Notes: generated from the sequence alone by a model not told the origin. Shown: positions 26,526-36,168, numbered from the stretch's first letter. The stretch: DNA of 64,000 nucleotides from Chitinophagaceae bacterium (GCA_016719815.1 JADJYK010000001.1:310001-374000), one strand, 5' to 3'. Numbers and translations are program-made.

Positions 26526-27048
26526 TCATTTTCTTTTTACATTTTTCATGTTAGCAGTAGCTTTTTGTGGAGGAGTTTTAACCTTTTTTACCTTCTCTTT
26601 TTTTGGGGAGTAGCGTTAGTTTTTATTTTCTTTTGTTTATATTCTTGAATATACTTTATGAATTTTTTCTGCTGACTTTCACTTTTTAAAAAACTTTGTA
26701 GACGCTTATCATCAATTTCAATTATGATGCGCTTCTTCCCTAAGGTTTTAAAAAGCTTCTTAATTTGATCATATGCAACATTGCCTGCAATCCCTGAAAT
26801 TGCCGCTGTTGCAAAAAAATTGAATACTTCGTTTAAGTCAATAAGACTGTATGAAGTACTTGTGACTTTCCTTTTTTTGTTATTTTCAAGTCTTACACGG
26901 TATAAGTACCCATTTCGAATTGCATCCTTAGCTTGTCGTTGTATTCTTAAATATGAGCTTATGTTTTGTGTGTTGGCACAATCTGTAAAATAATATTTTT
27001 GTCCTTTCGATATGTCTTGACGCTATAACAGTTTAGGCAAATTTCCAT
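26526..27048 (-). CDS. unrecognised lysine-rich protein, two frameshifts
   Basis: This gene is easy to miss because no single frame holds a start and a long open stretch. From ATG 27048 the frame gives MEICLNCYSVKTYRKD, then shifts at the T5 run 26996-27000. It then reads open for about 130 codons (CANTQNISSYLRIQRQAKDA, STSYSLIDLNEVFNFFATAA, KRIIIEIDDKRLQSFL). A further indel in the T7 run 26598-26604 would extend a lysine/proline tail to the stop at 26526-26528; without it the stop is at 26588-26590. There is a CxxC at the N-terminus. I cannot name a family. It precedes the HNH gene on the same strand. Confidence 0.45.
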
Positions 27049-27301
27049 GATTATTAAGTGTTCTTAAAATTATCGCTAATGAGTAGTTCTTTATGTAGGC
27101 TGGAATTAGCTAATGCTACAAAGTTAAGTTCAACTTGCGTTAAACCCGATTTGTGTGCTTGTGGATTTTTTGGCCGGAGTTTCCTCTTTCCTTTCGTTCC
27201 GCCCTGTGTCTCCTTCACCCGGCCTGTGCCCGGCAGGGTCACTGAACATATACTTATTGCCGCACCACTCAGCAAAAGAATACCGCCACTACCTCTAACC
27301 A

Positions 27302-27465
27302 GCTCCGTAGGAGCACCCTCTTTATAGCACCACAACATTCACCACAACACAGGCTCCAGAGGAGCCTCCTGTCTTTTAGCACCGGCATTTCAATTTTAGG
27401 CGGCTCCTACGGAGCCTAACTTTACGATTATCGTTTCTTCTATAATCAGTTTGCCCCTCCGGGGC
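27302..27465. repeat. cluster of four REP-like short palindromes
   Basis: Four related palindromes lie in 164 bases: GCTCCGTAGGAGC (27302-27314), GGCTCCAGAGGAGCC (27352-27366), GGCTCCTACGGAGCC (27402-27416) and GCCCCTCCGGGGC (27453-27465). The first three share the GGCTCC/GGAGCC arms with 1-3-base loops. The last is followed by TTTTTT and could terminate plus-strand transcription. Such clusters are typical of REP elements moved by RAYT transposases; none is encoded here. The surrounding stretch 27049-27717 otherwise holds no gene I can support. Confidence 0.65.
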
Positions 27466-27717
27466 TTTTTTACAACGATACCCCCCGTCTGTGCATCAAT
27501 CTGTTTATTCTAAGGTTATACCCCTTGCAAAGCAACATTTACGCCGCTGCTGGTCTTGTGTGCAGCAAAGCGGACAGCAAATAGACCAACAGCACAACGA
27601 TTCAACCTCTCCCAGCACCTTGTTTCGCCGTATTTTAAAACTCTCATTTCTGTAAACACTTTCAAGACGGAACACAGCGCCTTTCGTTGCCCCGAAAAAC
27701 AGGCAGCAGACCCGGGT

Positions 27718-27748
27718 TTTGTGGAAACAATTAACTGCCGTACCTTTT
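27718..27748 (+). promoter_or_regulatory. promoter of the DUF6438 lipoprotein gene
   Basis: TTTG at 27718-27721 and TACCTTTT at 27741-27748 are 19 bases apart, the standard spacing of Bacteroidota promoters; the -7 box has one mismatch to TAnnTTTG. The ATG is 11 bases downstream. Confidence 0.5.
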
Positions 27749-27758
27749 ACTAAAGACA

Positions 27759-28193
27759 ATGAAGACGATATACTTTATATCATTAATCTTTTTTTTTACA
27801 AATTGCTCCACTTCGCAACCAGATATTGCGCAAATCAACTTTGAGACTTTTGCCTGTTTAGGATCCTGCCCCGTGTTCACAATGTCCATTTCAGAAAACG
27901 GTACTGCTGTTTATAACGCAAAAATGTACAACCGGCAAAAAGGGCAGTTTAAAACAATAATCAGAAAAGAACAGCTGGACAGCCTGAAAACCTTCATTCA
28001 GCAGGCAAATTTCTTTTCACTCAGGGATGATTATTCGGTGCGCATAACAGACCAGCCCACCTATACACTGCACATACAACAGAAAAACGGGCAATCAAAA
28101 CGTATTAAAGACTATGGACCCTGCGGCCCGGCCGGACTTAAAAAGATATATGAATTTATTTTTTCGTTACGGGATACACAGGACTGGAAATAA
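27759..28193 (+). CDS. DUF6438-like lipoprotein
   Basis: A 144-residue protein with a lipoprotein signal (ISLIFFFTNCSTS, cysteine about residue 18). The segment CLGSCPVFTMSISENGTAVY resembles the start of DUF6438 proteins, with a cysteine pair that could form a disulfide, and a matching CGPAGLKKIYEF near the end. It would sit in the outer membrane or periplasm. Function is unknown. It stands as a single gene between the repeat cluster and the large secreted protein. Confidence 0.65.
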   Translation: MKTIYFISLIFFFTNCSTSQPDIAQINFETFACLGSCPVFTMSISENGTAVYNAKMYNRQKGQFKTIIRKEQLDSLKTFIQQANFFSLRDDYSVRITDQPTYTLHIQQKNGQSKRIKDYGPCGPAGLKKIYEFIFSLRDTQDWK

Positions 28194-28282
28194 CAAAGCA
28201 CATCTCAATGACCTGTTTACTCCTGCATTTCCATTATTTTTGATGACCCCCGCAGGGTTATAAGCAAGGCATGACAGTAAGG

Positions 28283-30827
28283 ATGTTCCGTTATTTTTTT
28301 TGGATTGTTTTATTATTCAGCAACAGGGATGTACGCACAGCAGTTCAGCCTGCAGGGCAGTGTAGTGCAAACAGGGCCGGTTACCTACACCATTACCCCC
28401 GACCTGCTTACACAGGCCGGCATGGTAACCAACTACTACCCGGTTGATCTTGCCCAAAACTTTACAATCAGTTTCCAGCTCAATTTCGGCATCAATGATG
28501 CCACCGGTGCAGACGGGCTTGGATTTGTCCTCAGCAATACCTGTTCGCCCCCACTCTCCAATGGCGGCGGCCTTGGGGTAACGGGTATCCTCAACTCATT
28601 GATTGCAGAGTTCGATACATGGGATAACGGGGCAGCCATTAACGACATCAGCAGCGACCATACCGGCATTTATGCCGATGGGCAACTGAATGCTGCCGGC
28701 AATATTATGGATGCTTCCACCATTCCTGTATGTATGCTCGCCACCTGCAGCAACGTGGAAGACGGGCAATGGTACGATGTGTCCATTCAGTGGGAATACC
28801 TTAGTGCCACCTCGCAGCGTATGAGTGTTTTGTTTAATGGAGCACTGCGGACAACCTCCACCCGCAACCATATAGCAGAACGGTTTAGCAACAACACAAA
28901 TGTTTTCTGGTCGGTAGCCGGCTCAACAGGTGGTTCAAAGAACCTGCAGCAGTTCCAGGTTACACCGGCCAATAATAATAACCTGAGTTTTTGTACAGGA
29001 CAAAACTTCACCCTTACCGCTCCTGTGCTGGGCACCGGTTATTCCTGGACAGGCTCAGCATCTGTAACCAATACCGCTTCATACACGGCCACCGGCAGCG
29101 GCGTTATCAGTTGCAGCTTTACTGATTTTTGCGGGCAAAGCAGAACGGTAAACTTTACGATTGTAGTTAACCCGGTTCCTGCCGCCTCATTGAATAATCC
29201 GCAGGTATGCCCCGGCACAGCGGCCACTCTTACTGCCACACTGGATGTACCGGGTACTTACTCCTACGTTTGGACAGTACCTTCCGGTGCCACCAACCCG
29301 GGCAATGTACCCGGTTTTACCACTTCCACCGCAGGTGTTTACAGCGTGGTGGCCACGCATAATGTAAGTGGCTGTGTAAGCAACAGTGCAACGGGCACCG
29401 TATCATTTTTTCATAAGCCGGTGGCAACAGTAAATAATCCGTTGCCGGTATGCAACGGACAACAAAGTACAATCACTGCAACACCCGACATACCGGGCAG
29501 TTACAATTATGTATGGACAGTGCCTTCCGGCGTACCTGATCCTGGAAATGTGGCTTCATTTACCGCCACCGTAGCCGGCACTTACTCCGTTATTATTACC
29601 AACGCTGCAACAACCTGTGCCAGCGATATGGCATCCGCCACATTAACTGTACATGCTGTTCCTGCTGTTACTGTAAACAACCCGCAACCCTGCGATGGAG
29701 AAAATGCCCTGTTAACAGCCACACCCTCTGTTCCGGGCAATTACAATTATATATGGACAGTACCAACTGGCGTAAACAACCCCGGCAATACAGCCGGTTT
29801 TTCAACAACAGTTGCCGGTAACTACGCTGTACAAATAATCAATAGTACAACCGGCTGTGCCGGAAATACAGCCAATGCTGCTGTTTCGTTTTTGCCCGTA
29901 CCTGTTGTAGCAGTAAGCAATGCCACCGTATGTGCCGGTACACAGGCACAGGTGATTGCAGCTGCAGCGGTACCCGGCAGCTATTCTTATAATTGGGTGG
30001 TGCCAGCAGGGGCGGCCAATCCCGGTAATGCTGCATCATTTTTAACCGGTGTGGCAGGTGTGTACAGTGTTATTGTTACCAATACTGTTACCGGCTGCAA
30101 CAGTTTAATTAGCCAGGGAACGGTTACTGTTCAGCCTATTGAGGAGCCGCAATTTTCAAACGTACAGCCGGTATGCCAGGGAGATTTTATTGCCCCATTG
30201 CCCAACCTTTCACTCAACAGCATCAGTGGCGGCTGGTCACCGGCAGTGAATAATACAGCCACCACTTTTTATACATTCACCCCCGCAGCCGGATTATGTG
30301 CAGATACTGCTTCAATGCTAATTCAGGTTAACAATACTCCCGTCATAAATCTTGGAGCCGACAAAGAGATTTGCCCGGGACAGCAGATAGTACTAAACCC
30401 GAATGCAACCGGTTTTGGTTTGCAATACCAGTGGCAGGACGGCAGCAGCGATGCCGTTTTTATGGCTATTGCCGTTGGTGATTATGCTGTAACCGTAAGT
30501 AACCAGTGTGGCACAACCAGTGATGAGATAACTATTAAACAAGGTGTATGCCGTGTGTATATACCATCGGGGTTTACTCCTGACAATGACGGACTGAATG
30601 ACCGGTTCAGCATAACCGGTGCCACGTATGTAAAAGATTTTTCGCTGCAGGTATATAACCGCGGAGGGCAATTGATTTTTACATCAGCCAATGCTGTACA
30701 GGGCTGGGATGGAACCTACCGGGGTGCAGCGCAACCGGGCGGCATATATATTTACAAGATTCATTTTACATACCTGCTCACCGGGGAAAAGCATGCAGCA
30801 AACGGTACGTTTGTACTGGTGCGGTGA
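28283..30827 (+). CDS. large secreted protein with L-type lectin domain, repeated Ig-like modules and CHU_C-type C-terminus, one frameshift
   Basis: About 847 residues. The N-terminal signal (MFRYFF..., ATG 28283) is joined to the rest if the T8 run at 28294-28301 has one T too many. Residues about 35-220 resemble a bacterial L-type lectin domain (FTISFQLNFGINDATGADG, GLGFVLS). Four near-identical modules of about 80 residues follow, each with a NNP..C.G start, YVWTVPSG and AGVYSV. Two more divergent Ig/PKD-like modules come next. The C-terminus (YIPSGFTPDNDGLNDRF, QVYNRGGQLIF, GWDGTYRG) is the CHU_C gliding-motility-associated domain used for type IX secretion. It is probably a surface adhesin. 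Confidence 0.82.
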
Positions 30828-30855
30828 CAAGCCAAAACGTACAGTCAGAAAAAAA

Positions 30856-30888
30856 GAATACCCCTTTCTTAAAAAGAAAGGGGTATTC
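30856..30888. terminator. bidirectional terminator between convergent secreted-protein genes
   Basis: A perfect 15-base stem (GAATACCCCTTTCTT and its complement) with an AAA loop lies between the lectin gene and the BNR-repeat gene. A-rich and T-containing flanks occur on both sides, so it can serve both strands. Confidence 0.85.
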
Positions 30889-30906
30889 ATATATGCAATT
30901 GGTTTG

Positions 30907-33768
30907 TTATTGTTTAGCCAGTTTCCAGGTATACCGCTGCTTATTTGTTATTGCCTCCAGCACATATATTCCTTTTGAAAGATTGTCAAGCCCCTCCATG
31001 ATAAAGATGCCTGTTCCGGCACGGGCTGTGTATTGTTGCTTCTTTATTACTTGCCCGTTTACAGTAAACAAAGTAAACTGAACCGCCTGCTCAGTAAGCG
31101 GCGTTACCTGCACCTGTATCCTGTTTGTAAATGGATTACCAATAATGCGGAACAGACCAGCTGCTTCTACATCAATTTTAACTACTTGTGTATAACGGAA
31201 CGAAAGATCTGCATGCTCTATTTTTACACGATAATAATACGCTGCTGCTTGTGCCGGGTTCACCGGATCGTTGTACTCATATCTTTTATAGCGGCCATCA
31301 CTTCCCGCCTGTAAAGTGGCAATAGTGCCGAACTGAACTCCGTCGGTACTCCTTTCCAGTTCATATTTTTCAATTCCGTTTTCAAACTGCGATGTCCACT
31401 GCAGTTTATTCATTCCCGCCTGGTAGTAGCCGGCAAAAGTGGTGACCATTCTGGATGAAGCGCCGGAATAACTATCGCTGCGAAATACACCCTTGCCATG
31501 TGTGGCAGCCACAATCTTGTTATCGGCTGTCATTTGTAAATCCATAACCAGGGTGGCATCCCACAAACCATCGTTGAAGTCGAGCCAGGTATTGCCTCTG
31601 TCGGGACTAACAAATACTCCAAAATCGCAACCCGCATAAATTACCTCCGGGTTTACTCTGTCTATTAGTACAGCATTAAAAGGAACATCGGGCAAACCAG
31701 TGCCAACATCTGTCCATGTGGAACCTCCATCACCGGTAGCATATACATGAGACGTACCAAATCCGCCCAGCACAACAAATACACTGTCATCGTTTGTGGC
31801 GCTGACGGCAAAGTCCATTACAAACCTGTTGGGCAATGTGCCTTTAATACTTGTATAAGGCACTGTTGAAGGTGTTGTGGATTTGAGCACATTAGGCTGT
31901 CCGTTAACCCATATATAATCGTTGGTGGTATTCTGTGCAAACGGGGATGTAGATACATACAGCTTATTATTGTTTACTGGAGACACAGCAAGCGTTATCG
32001 CCGTTTTCCTGTATTGCTCAATATACTTTGTAGCAGTTGAGTAAGAAGTGTTGGTCCAGGTGCCTCCGCCATTAGTTGATATATGTATGTTGTCTGAAGC
32101 TACATACATATAGTTGGGATTGGAAGTACTGATTGCCAGCGGTGCCATGAAACCGGTTCTGTCATCCGCCGAAAATGCCCAGGTACTAAGCACACTGCTG
32201 AATGTTCCTGCAACCCCGGTGGTGGATCTCCGCACTCCCCTTGCATCATTCGATGCCAGTACAGAAGTTCCGTTTGGTGCGATGGCACAAGGGCCTCCAT
32301 CGCCGGTAAATACAGTTGTCCAGGTACTGCCATTATATCTTACCACACCATTATCCTGCAAACCGCCAATCATTATATTCGGATCGGTTGGGTGTGTGGC
32401 AAAAGAAGCATAAAACTGTGTGGCGGCAAGTCCGTTATTACTATTGGTGAATGCTGATCCTCCATTAATACTTTTATAAACTCCGCCATCAGTAGCTACA
32501 TAAATTATGCTGCTGTTGTTAGGGTCAAACTCCACATCATGTATATCGGCATGTACATTGGTTCCTATTGTTGTGCGGGTGCCATTGCCATTAGTGGTGG
32601 AAGAGGATGTGTACCGGTATAAGGGCACACCACCCATAATAAACTGGTTAAGGTTAGAAGGATTAATGTCCACATCATGCGAAAACCAGTACTGGTATTG
32701 TGTATGATGTGATGTGTTTTTAGCAATCCAGGAGGAACCAAAATTAGTTGACAAATACAACTCCTGCTGCGATGAAACATTACTTCTGCCAATGCTTGCA
32801 ACCAGCCGTGTGGAACCCACGTTGTCCAGGCGAATGAACCCATTGAAACTGGTGGGAAGCCCAGATGTGATTTTTGTCCATGTTGGTGAGGCGTTGGTGC
32901 CGTTTGTGGTTCTGTAAATACCTTTATCAGCATTTACAAGGTTGCCAACCCCAACTACAATCTGACTATTGTTTGAAGGGTTAATTGCCACATCAGAAAC
33001 ATAAGTTTTTGCAAGTATTCTGTTCCAGGTTCCGCCACTGTCTGTGCTTCGGTATAGTCCGTCTGTTGCACAGGCAAATACAGTATTACTATTGGTTGGA
33101 TCAAATGCCAGCATTTGTATTCCGTACATGTCCGGAGTGTTCTTTATAAATACCTGTGACCAGGTAAGACCTCCATCGGTGCTTTTGATAATACCAATAC
33201 CATAGGTGCCCCTGGCTTTCCATACATTGAAGCCGATGTTTGATGTGTCTGTTCTGTACACCTCACCTGTTCCAGCGTAAATAGTATTTGCATCGGCAGG
33301 ATGTACAATTATTGATGATACCCCCAGCAGAGGCAAATTTGTAATAACAGGTGTCCATACACTGCCAGCATTAACAGATTTCCAGATACCGCCGCTGGCA
33401 GAACCAGCCCATAAAATGTTACTGTTTGTTGGCGTAACGGTAATACACAATATTCTTCCGCCAATAGTTGTGGAAGGTCCCAGAGATGTCCAGTTAGCTG
33501 CAGCAGTTCCTTCCAGCCTGTTTGCATTGTTATTTCTGAATTGCTGAAACTGCTCCCAGCCGCTTTGGTATTTTTCATTCAGGAAGTTGGGATCCGGATA
33601 GGCTCTTGCCTGAAACCATAAACTTAATTGCTTGTCAACTCCTGCCTCTTTTTTTGAGACGGGGTTCTCCGGCGATTTTTTGATTCCTACACCTGTTTGT
33701 TTAAAAATAAAGAAAGCTGTTACAATAATGCCCACTGCGAGCATACGGAAGAGGTAATGATTTTTCAT
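30907..33768 (-). CDS. secreted BNR/sortilin-like repeat protein with type IX sorting domain
   Basis: A 953-residue protein with an N-terminal signal or anchor (LFRMLAVGIIVTAFFIF). From about residue 90 to 750 it has repeated beta-propeller blades with the S-x-D-x-G-x-T-W (Asp-box) pattern, for example STDGGLTW, STDSGGTW, TNGGGTW, ATGDGGSTW and SPDRGNTW. Residues about 775-860 form a fibronectin-like module (ENGIEKYELERSTDG). The C-terminal 80 residues (NPFTNRIQVQ, FTVNGQVIKK, LSKGIYVLEA) match the type A sorting domain of the type IX system. It is a secreted or surface propeller; the ligand is unknown. Confidence 0.85.
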   Translation of the reverse strand: MKNHYLFRMLAVGIIVTAFFIFKQTGVGIKKSPENPVSKKEAGVDKQLSLWFQARAYPDPNFLNEKYQSGWEQFQQFRNNNANRLEGTAAANWTSLGPSTTIGGRILCITVTPTNSNILWAGSASGGIWKSVNAGSVWTPVITNLPLLGVSSIIVHPADANTIYAGTGEVYRTDTSNIGFNVWKARGTYGIGIIKSTDGGLTWSQVFIKNTPDMYGIQMLAFDPTNSNTVFACATDGLYRSTDSGGTWNRILAKTYVSDVAINPSNNSQIVVGVGNLVNADKGIYRTTNGTNASPTWTKITSGLPTSFNGFIRLDNVGSTRLVASIGRSNVSSQQELYLSTNFGSSWIAKNTSHHTQYQYWFSHDVDINPSNLNQFIMGGVPLYRYTSSSTTNGNGTRTTIGTNVHADIHDVEFDPNNSSIIYVATDGGVYKSINGGSAFTNSNNGLAATQFYASFATHPTDPNIMIGGLQDNGVVRYNGSTWTTVFTGDGGPCAIAPNGTSVLASNDARGVRRSTTGVAGTFSSVLSTWAFSADDRTGFMAPLAISTSNPNYMYVASDNIHISTNGGGTWTNTSYSTATKYIEQYRKTAITLAVSPVNNNKLYVSTSPFAQNTTNDYIWVNGQPNVLKSTTPSTVPYTSIKGTLPNRFVMDFAVSATNDDSVFVVLGGFGTSHVYATGDGGSTWTDVGTGLPDVPFNAVLIDRVNPEVIYAGCDFGVFVSPDRGNTWLDFNDGLWDATLVMDLQMTADNKIVAATHGKGVFRSDSYSGASSRMVTTFAGYYQAGMNKLQWTSQFENGIEKYELERSTDGVQFGTIATLQAGSDGRYKRYEYNDPVNPAQAAAYYYRVKIEHADLSFRYTQVVKIDVEAAGLFRIIGNPFTNRIQVQVTPLTEQAVQFTLFTVNGQVIKKQQYTARAGTGIFIMEGLDNLSKGIYVLEAITNKQRYTWKLAKQ

Positions 33769-33811
33769 TTGATGGTGCTTTAGGTAATAAAATGTATCGA
33801 ATGGAATATAG

Positions 33812-33819
33812 CAAAGTTA
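33812..33819 (-). promoter_or_regulatory. -7 promoter box of the BNR-repeat gene
   Basis: On the minus strand the sequence is TAACTTTG, an exact TAnnTTTG match, 43 bases before the ATG at 33768. Confidence 0.5.
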
Positions 33820-34057
33820 CCAGCCGCTAAAAGAATGGCGTAATCCGGGGCGAGAAAAAAAAGTTATTAAGTTAATGCCTATACGTTTTTTTACGACTTA
33901 ATACTGATATCAGAAATAGACGAAGCGCAGTAAAACTTAATGACATTATTTGGAAAAATCGCAATAGAAATAATTTAATCCGTATTAATACGCATCCAAA
34001 AATATCAATCTCTGGAATTTCTTCACTTTTTATTGACAAGGTTGTCTTTGAAAGGTT

Positions 34058-34450
34058 TTATTGCATCGCTTTCATGATACTTTCCTGTACAGCCTTTAAA
34101 CTTTCGGGAGAAGCCTGTGGCTTGGGCTGATTGAAGTTCAGGTCATTGGCATTACTTATCGGAATAAGGTGCATATGTGCATGCGGCACTTCAAGGCCAA
34201 TAACTGAGATACCACAACGATTGCAGTCGAAACTTTTTTCTATGGCCTTTGCAATGGGTTGTGCAAAGAGCAGCATCTGCTGCAGGTAATTGGCTGGCAG
34301 GTCGAAAAGATTATCTACTTCTGTTTTAGGCACCACCAGCACATGGCCTTCCCGCAACGGGAAGATATCAAGAAACGCAAAGAACAATTCGTTCTCGGCA
34401 ATTTTATAGGCAGGAATTTGTCCTGATATTATTCTTGAAAAGATGGTCAT
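34058..34450 (-). CDS. HIT family nucleotide hydrolase
   Basis: A 130-residue protein with the histidine triad HAHMHLIP (residues about 96-103) and the conserved N-terminal part (TIFSRIISGQIPAYKIAEN, FPLREGHVLVVPK). HIT proteins of this Hint type hydrolyse adenosine phosphoramidates or dinucleotides in the cytoplasm. On the minus strand a TAGATTTG -7 box (34473-34480) lies 22 bases before the start. In many genomes the gene sits next to greA; here they are about 1 kb apart with a lipoprotein gene between them. Confidence 0.92.
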   Translation of the reverse strand: MTIFSRIISGQIPAYKIAENELFFAFLDIFPLREGHVLVVPKTEVDNLFDLPANYLQQMLLFAQPIAKAIEKSFDCNRCGISVIGLEVPHAHMHLIPISNANDLNFNQPKPQASPESLKAVQESIMKAMQ

Positions 34451-34472
34451 GGTAAGATTTTTACTTTCATTA

Positions 34473-34480
34473 CAAATCTA
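34473..34480 (-). promoter_or_regulatory. -7 promoter box of the HIT gene
   Basis: TAGATTTG on the minus strand is an exact match to TAnnTTTG, 22 bases before the ATG. I see no TTTG at the expected upstream distance. Confidence 0.45.
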
Positions 34481-34539
34481 CACCTGTTTTCTTCAAAAAA
34501 TAACTTCAGACAGGCTAATGAAATAATACAGGAGCAGGT

Positions 34540-34571
34540 TTTGTCTGAAGAAAACATTTCTTTTATCTTTA
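34540..34571 (+). promoter_or_regulatory. promoter of the 249-residue lipoprotein gene
   Basis: TTTG (34540-34543) and TATCTTTA (34564-34571, one mismatch to TAnnTTTG) are separated by 20 bases. The ATG at 34591 is 19 bases further on. Confidence 0.55.
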
Positions 34572-34590
34572 ACGCTTTAAATGTCATTTT

Positions 34591-35340
34591 ATGAGAAAAA
34601 TCAAACTCTTATCCCTTTTACTCTTTTCCTTTTTGCTGCTGCAGTCGTGCCAGAAAGAAGCATCTTTTAATGATGACAATAACCAGCAGAATTTTACAGT
34701 AGATGCAAATGGCAACCTTTCGCTGAGCAGTGATGCAGATGGGGCCTTTTATGCTATTAAGCAGTTATTGTACGACAGCTACTCCGGAAATACGAATGAT
34801 GAGTTTCAATATGCTATGGCCTGGTTTGGCAGCCCCACCAGCATGAAAGATGGTGGTGATGTAACCGTCAACACTTTTCCTGTTGATTTTATAGCGGGAG
34901 TGAACTACTATGTTTATGTTGGTTTTGATGATTTATATCCTACCAATACGGTTGCATGGACAGCTTCGGGTAATTCAGGGAATAGCATTCAGCCAATCAA
35001 CCATTCGGACAATACAACTTTTCCGCAAGGTGGTTATTTTACGCTGCCTGCCAAGATAAACATCTCAAACAGCTTCACACTCAACTATACAGCCACTACG
35101 GGTAATGTTGCCGGTATTGTATATGAGGTTATCGGAAATAAGGGATCGAAACGCAAGGCTGTGGCTGGGAATAGCAGTTCGGTAACTTTTTCAGCCGCCG
35201 AACTACAGGAAGTGGCCTTTCCTACCGATCAGATTGGCTTTATTGTAATGCCAGTCAGCTACACTACTGCCACTTATAACGGTAAAAAATATTATTTTGT
35301 AAAACAGACAGAGCATATGCGGGAAACTGAAACGCTGTAA
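34591..35340 (+). CDS. predicted lipoprotein of unknown function
   Basis: A 249-residue protein with a clear lipoprotein signal, LLLFSFLLLQSCQKE, cysteine at residue 20. The mature part is acidic and beta-rich; the segments YYVYVGFDDLYP and GIVYEVIGNKGSKRK have no family I know. It is monocistronic: a promoter at 34540-34571 precedes it and a strong terminator follows. It is likely exposed on the outer membrane. Confidence 0.75.
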   Translation: MRKIKLLSLLLFSFLLLQSCQKEASFNDDNNQQNFTVDANGNLSLSSDADGAFYAIKQLLYDSYSGNTNDEFQYAMAWFGSPTSMKDGGDVTVNTFPVDFIAGVNYYVYVGFDDLYPTNTVAWTASGNSGNSIQPINHSDNTTFPQGGYFTLPAKINISNSFTLNYTATTGNVAGIVYEVIGNKGSKRKAVAGNSSSVTFSAAELQEVAFPTDQIGFIVMPVSYTTATYNGKKYYFVKQTEHMRETETL

Positions 35341-35362
35341 GCTTAAACTAACCGAACGATAT

Positions 35363-35394
35363 AAAAAAGCCTCCGTACAAACGGAGGCTTTTTG
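35363..35394. terminator. bidirectional terminator between lipoprotein gene and greA
   Basis: Stem AAGCCTCCGT / ACGGAGGCTT with an ACAA loop; it is flanked by an A-run on the left and a T-run on the right, so it works on both strands. Confidence 0.88.
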
Positions 35395-35413
35395 TATGCT
35401 CAGGGTTTACTGC

Positions 35414-35886
35414 TTACGCAGTAATTTCTTCAATCTTAAATTTCAATACGCCTGCCGGTGCCTGAACTTCAGCAGTGTCGCCCACCTGCTTGCCCAGTAT
35501 TCCTTTGCCGATAGGTGATGTAACGGAAATCTTTCCGGCCTTAAGGTCGGCTTCTTTTTCGCTAACGATTTTATAAGTTACCTGCTTTTTAGTGCCCAGG
35601 TTTGTAAGCTTAACTGTAGTTAATATTGAAACCTTACTGGTGTCAATAGAAGATTCATCCAATACCCGCACATTTGCCAGAGCCCCTTCCATAGCAGCAA
35701 TTCTTGCCTCCAAAATACCCTGGGCCTCTTTAGCGGCATCATATTCGGCATTTTCCTTCAGGTCGCCTTTTCCCTTGCTTCGGCAATAGCCCTGCTGGCA
35801 GCCGGACGGTCAACGGCTTTCATCCGCTGTAAATCAATTTTCATTTGTTCCAGTGTGTCCTTTGTAACGTACTGTATTCCACTCAT
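35414..35886 (-). CDS. greA: transcription elongation factor GreA, one frameshift
   Basis: Two frames form one 157-residue GreA. The N-terminal coiled coil starts at ATG 35886 (MSGIQYVTKDTLEQMK, RPAASRAIAEAREK). The frame is lost at CC 35766-35767; adding one base restores the coiled-coil tip GDLKENAEYDAAKEAQ with its two acidic residues. The C-terminal FKBP-like domain follows (SPIGKGILGKQVGD). GreA rescues backtracked RNA polymerase by stimulating transcript cleavage. The gene is preceded by a promoter and a hairpin (35911-35968). Confidence 0.93.
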
Positions 35887-35910
35887 TGTCAACTACTTTA
35901 GTTTAAACAG

Positions 35911-35950
35911 AAAAAAATAGCAACGCCTCAGTTTTAAACTGAAGCGTTGC
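35911..35950 (-). promoter_or_regulatory. terminator-like hairpin in the greA leader
   Basis: On the minus strand a 15-base stem (one mismatch; arm GCAACGCTTCAGTTT) ends at 35920 and is followed by TA and seven T residues. The ATG of greA is 25 bases further. No gene lies upstream on this strand, so this hairpin is within the greA leader and may cause early termination. Confidence 0.6.
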
Positions 35951-35960
35951 AGTATTGCAA

Positions 35961-35968
35961 CAAAAGTA
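35961..35968 (-). promoter_or_regulatory. -7 promoter box of greA
   Basis: TACTTTTG on the minus strand fits TAnnTTTG. The transcript would start near 35954, only a few bases before the hairpin at 35920-35950. Confidence 0.55.
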
Positions 35969-36168
35969 ATGCAATATTTTAAAAAAAGAAAAGTTTTTGA
36001 TACGGTTTCAGGGCATTTTTATAATTTTTCAAATATCGCAATTTATTGTTAAATTGATGCTTTTCAAAAGATAAGAGATGCTAAAGAGTCCCATTGCCAA
36101 AGTTGCAGGCCTGTCTGCCATCCAAATCTGATACCTTCGCAGCATTCTAAAACAAAATACAATTAAAC

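Noticed and set aside
27054..27338. Long frames on both strands just before the REP-like cluster
   Set aside because: They mirror each other on opposite strands, have odd composition rich in Pro, Gly and Ser, and resemble no protein; they are probably by-products of the GC-rich repeat region.
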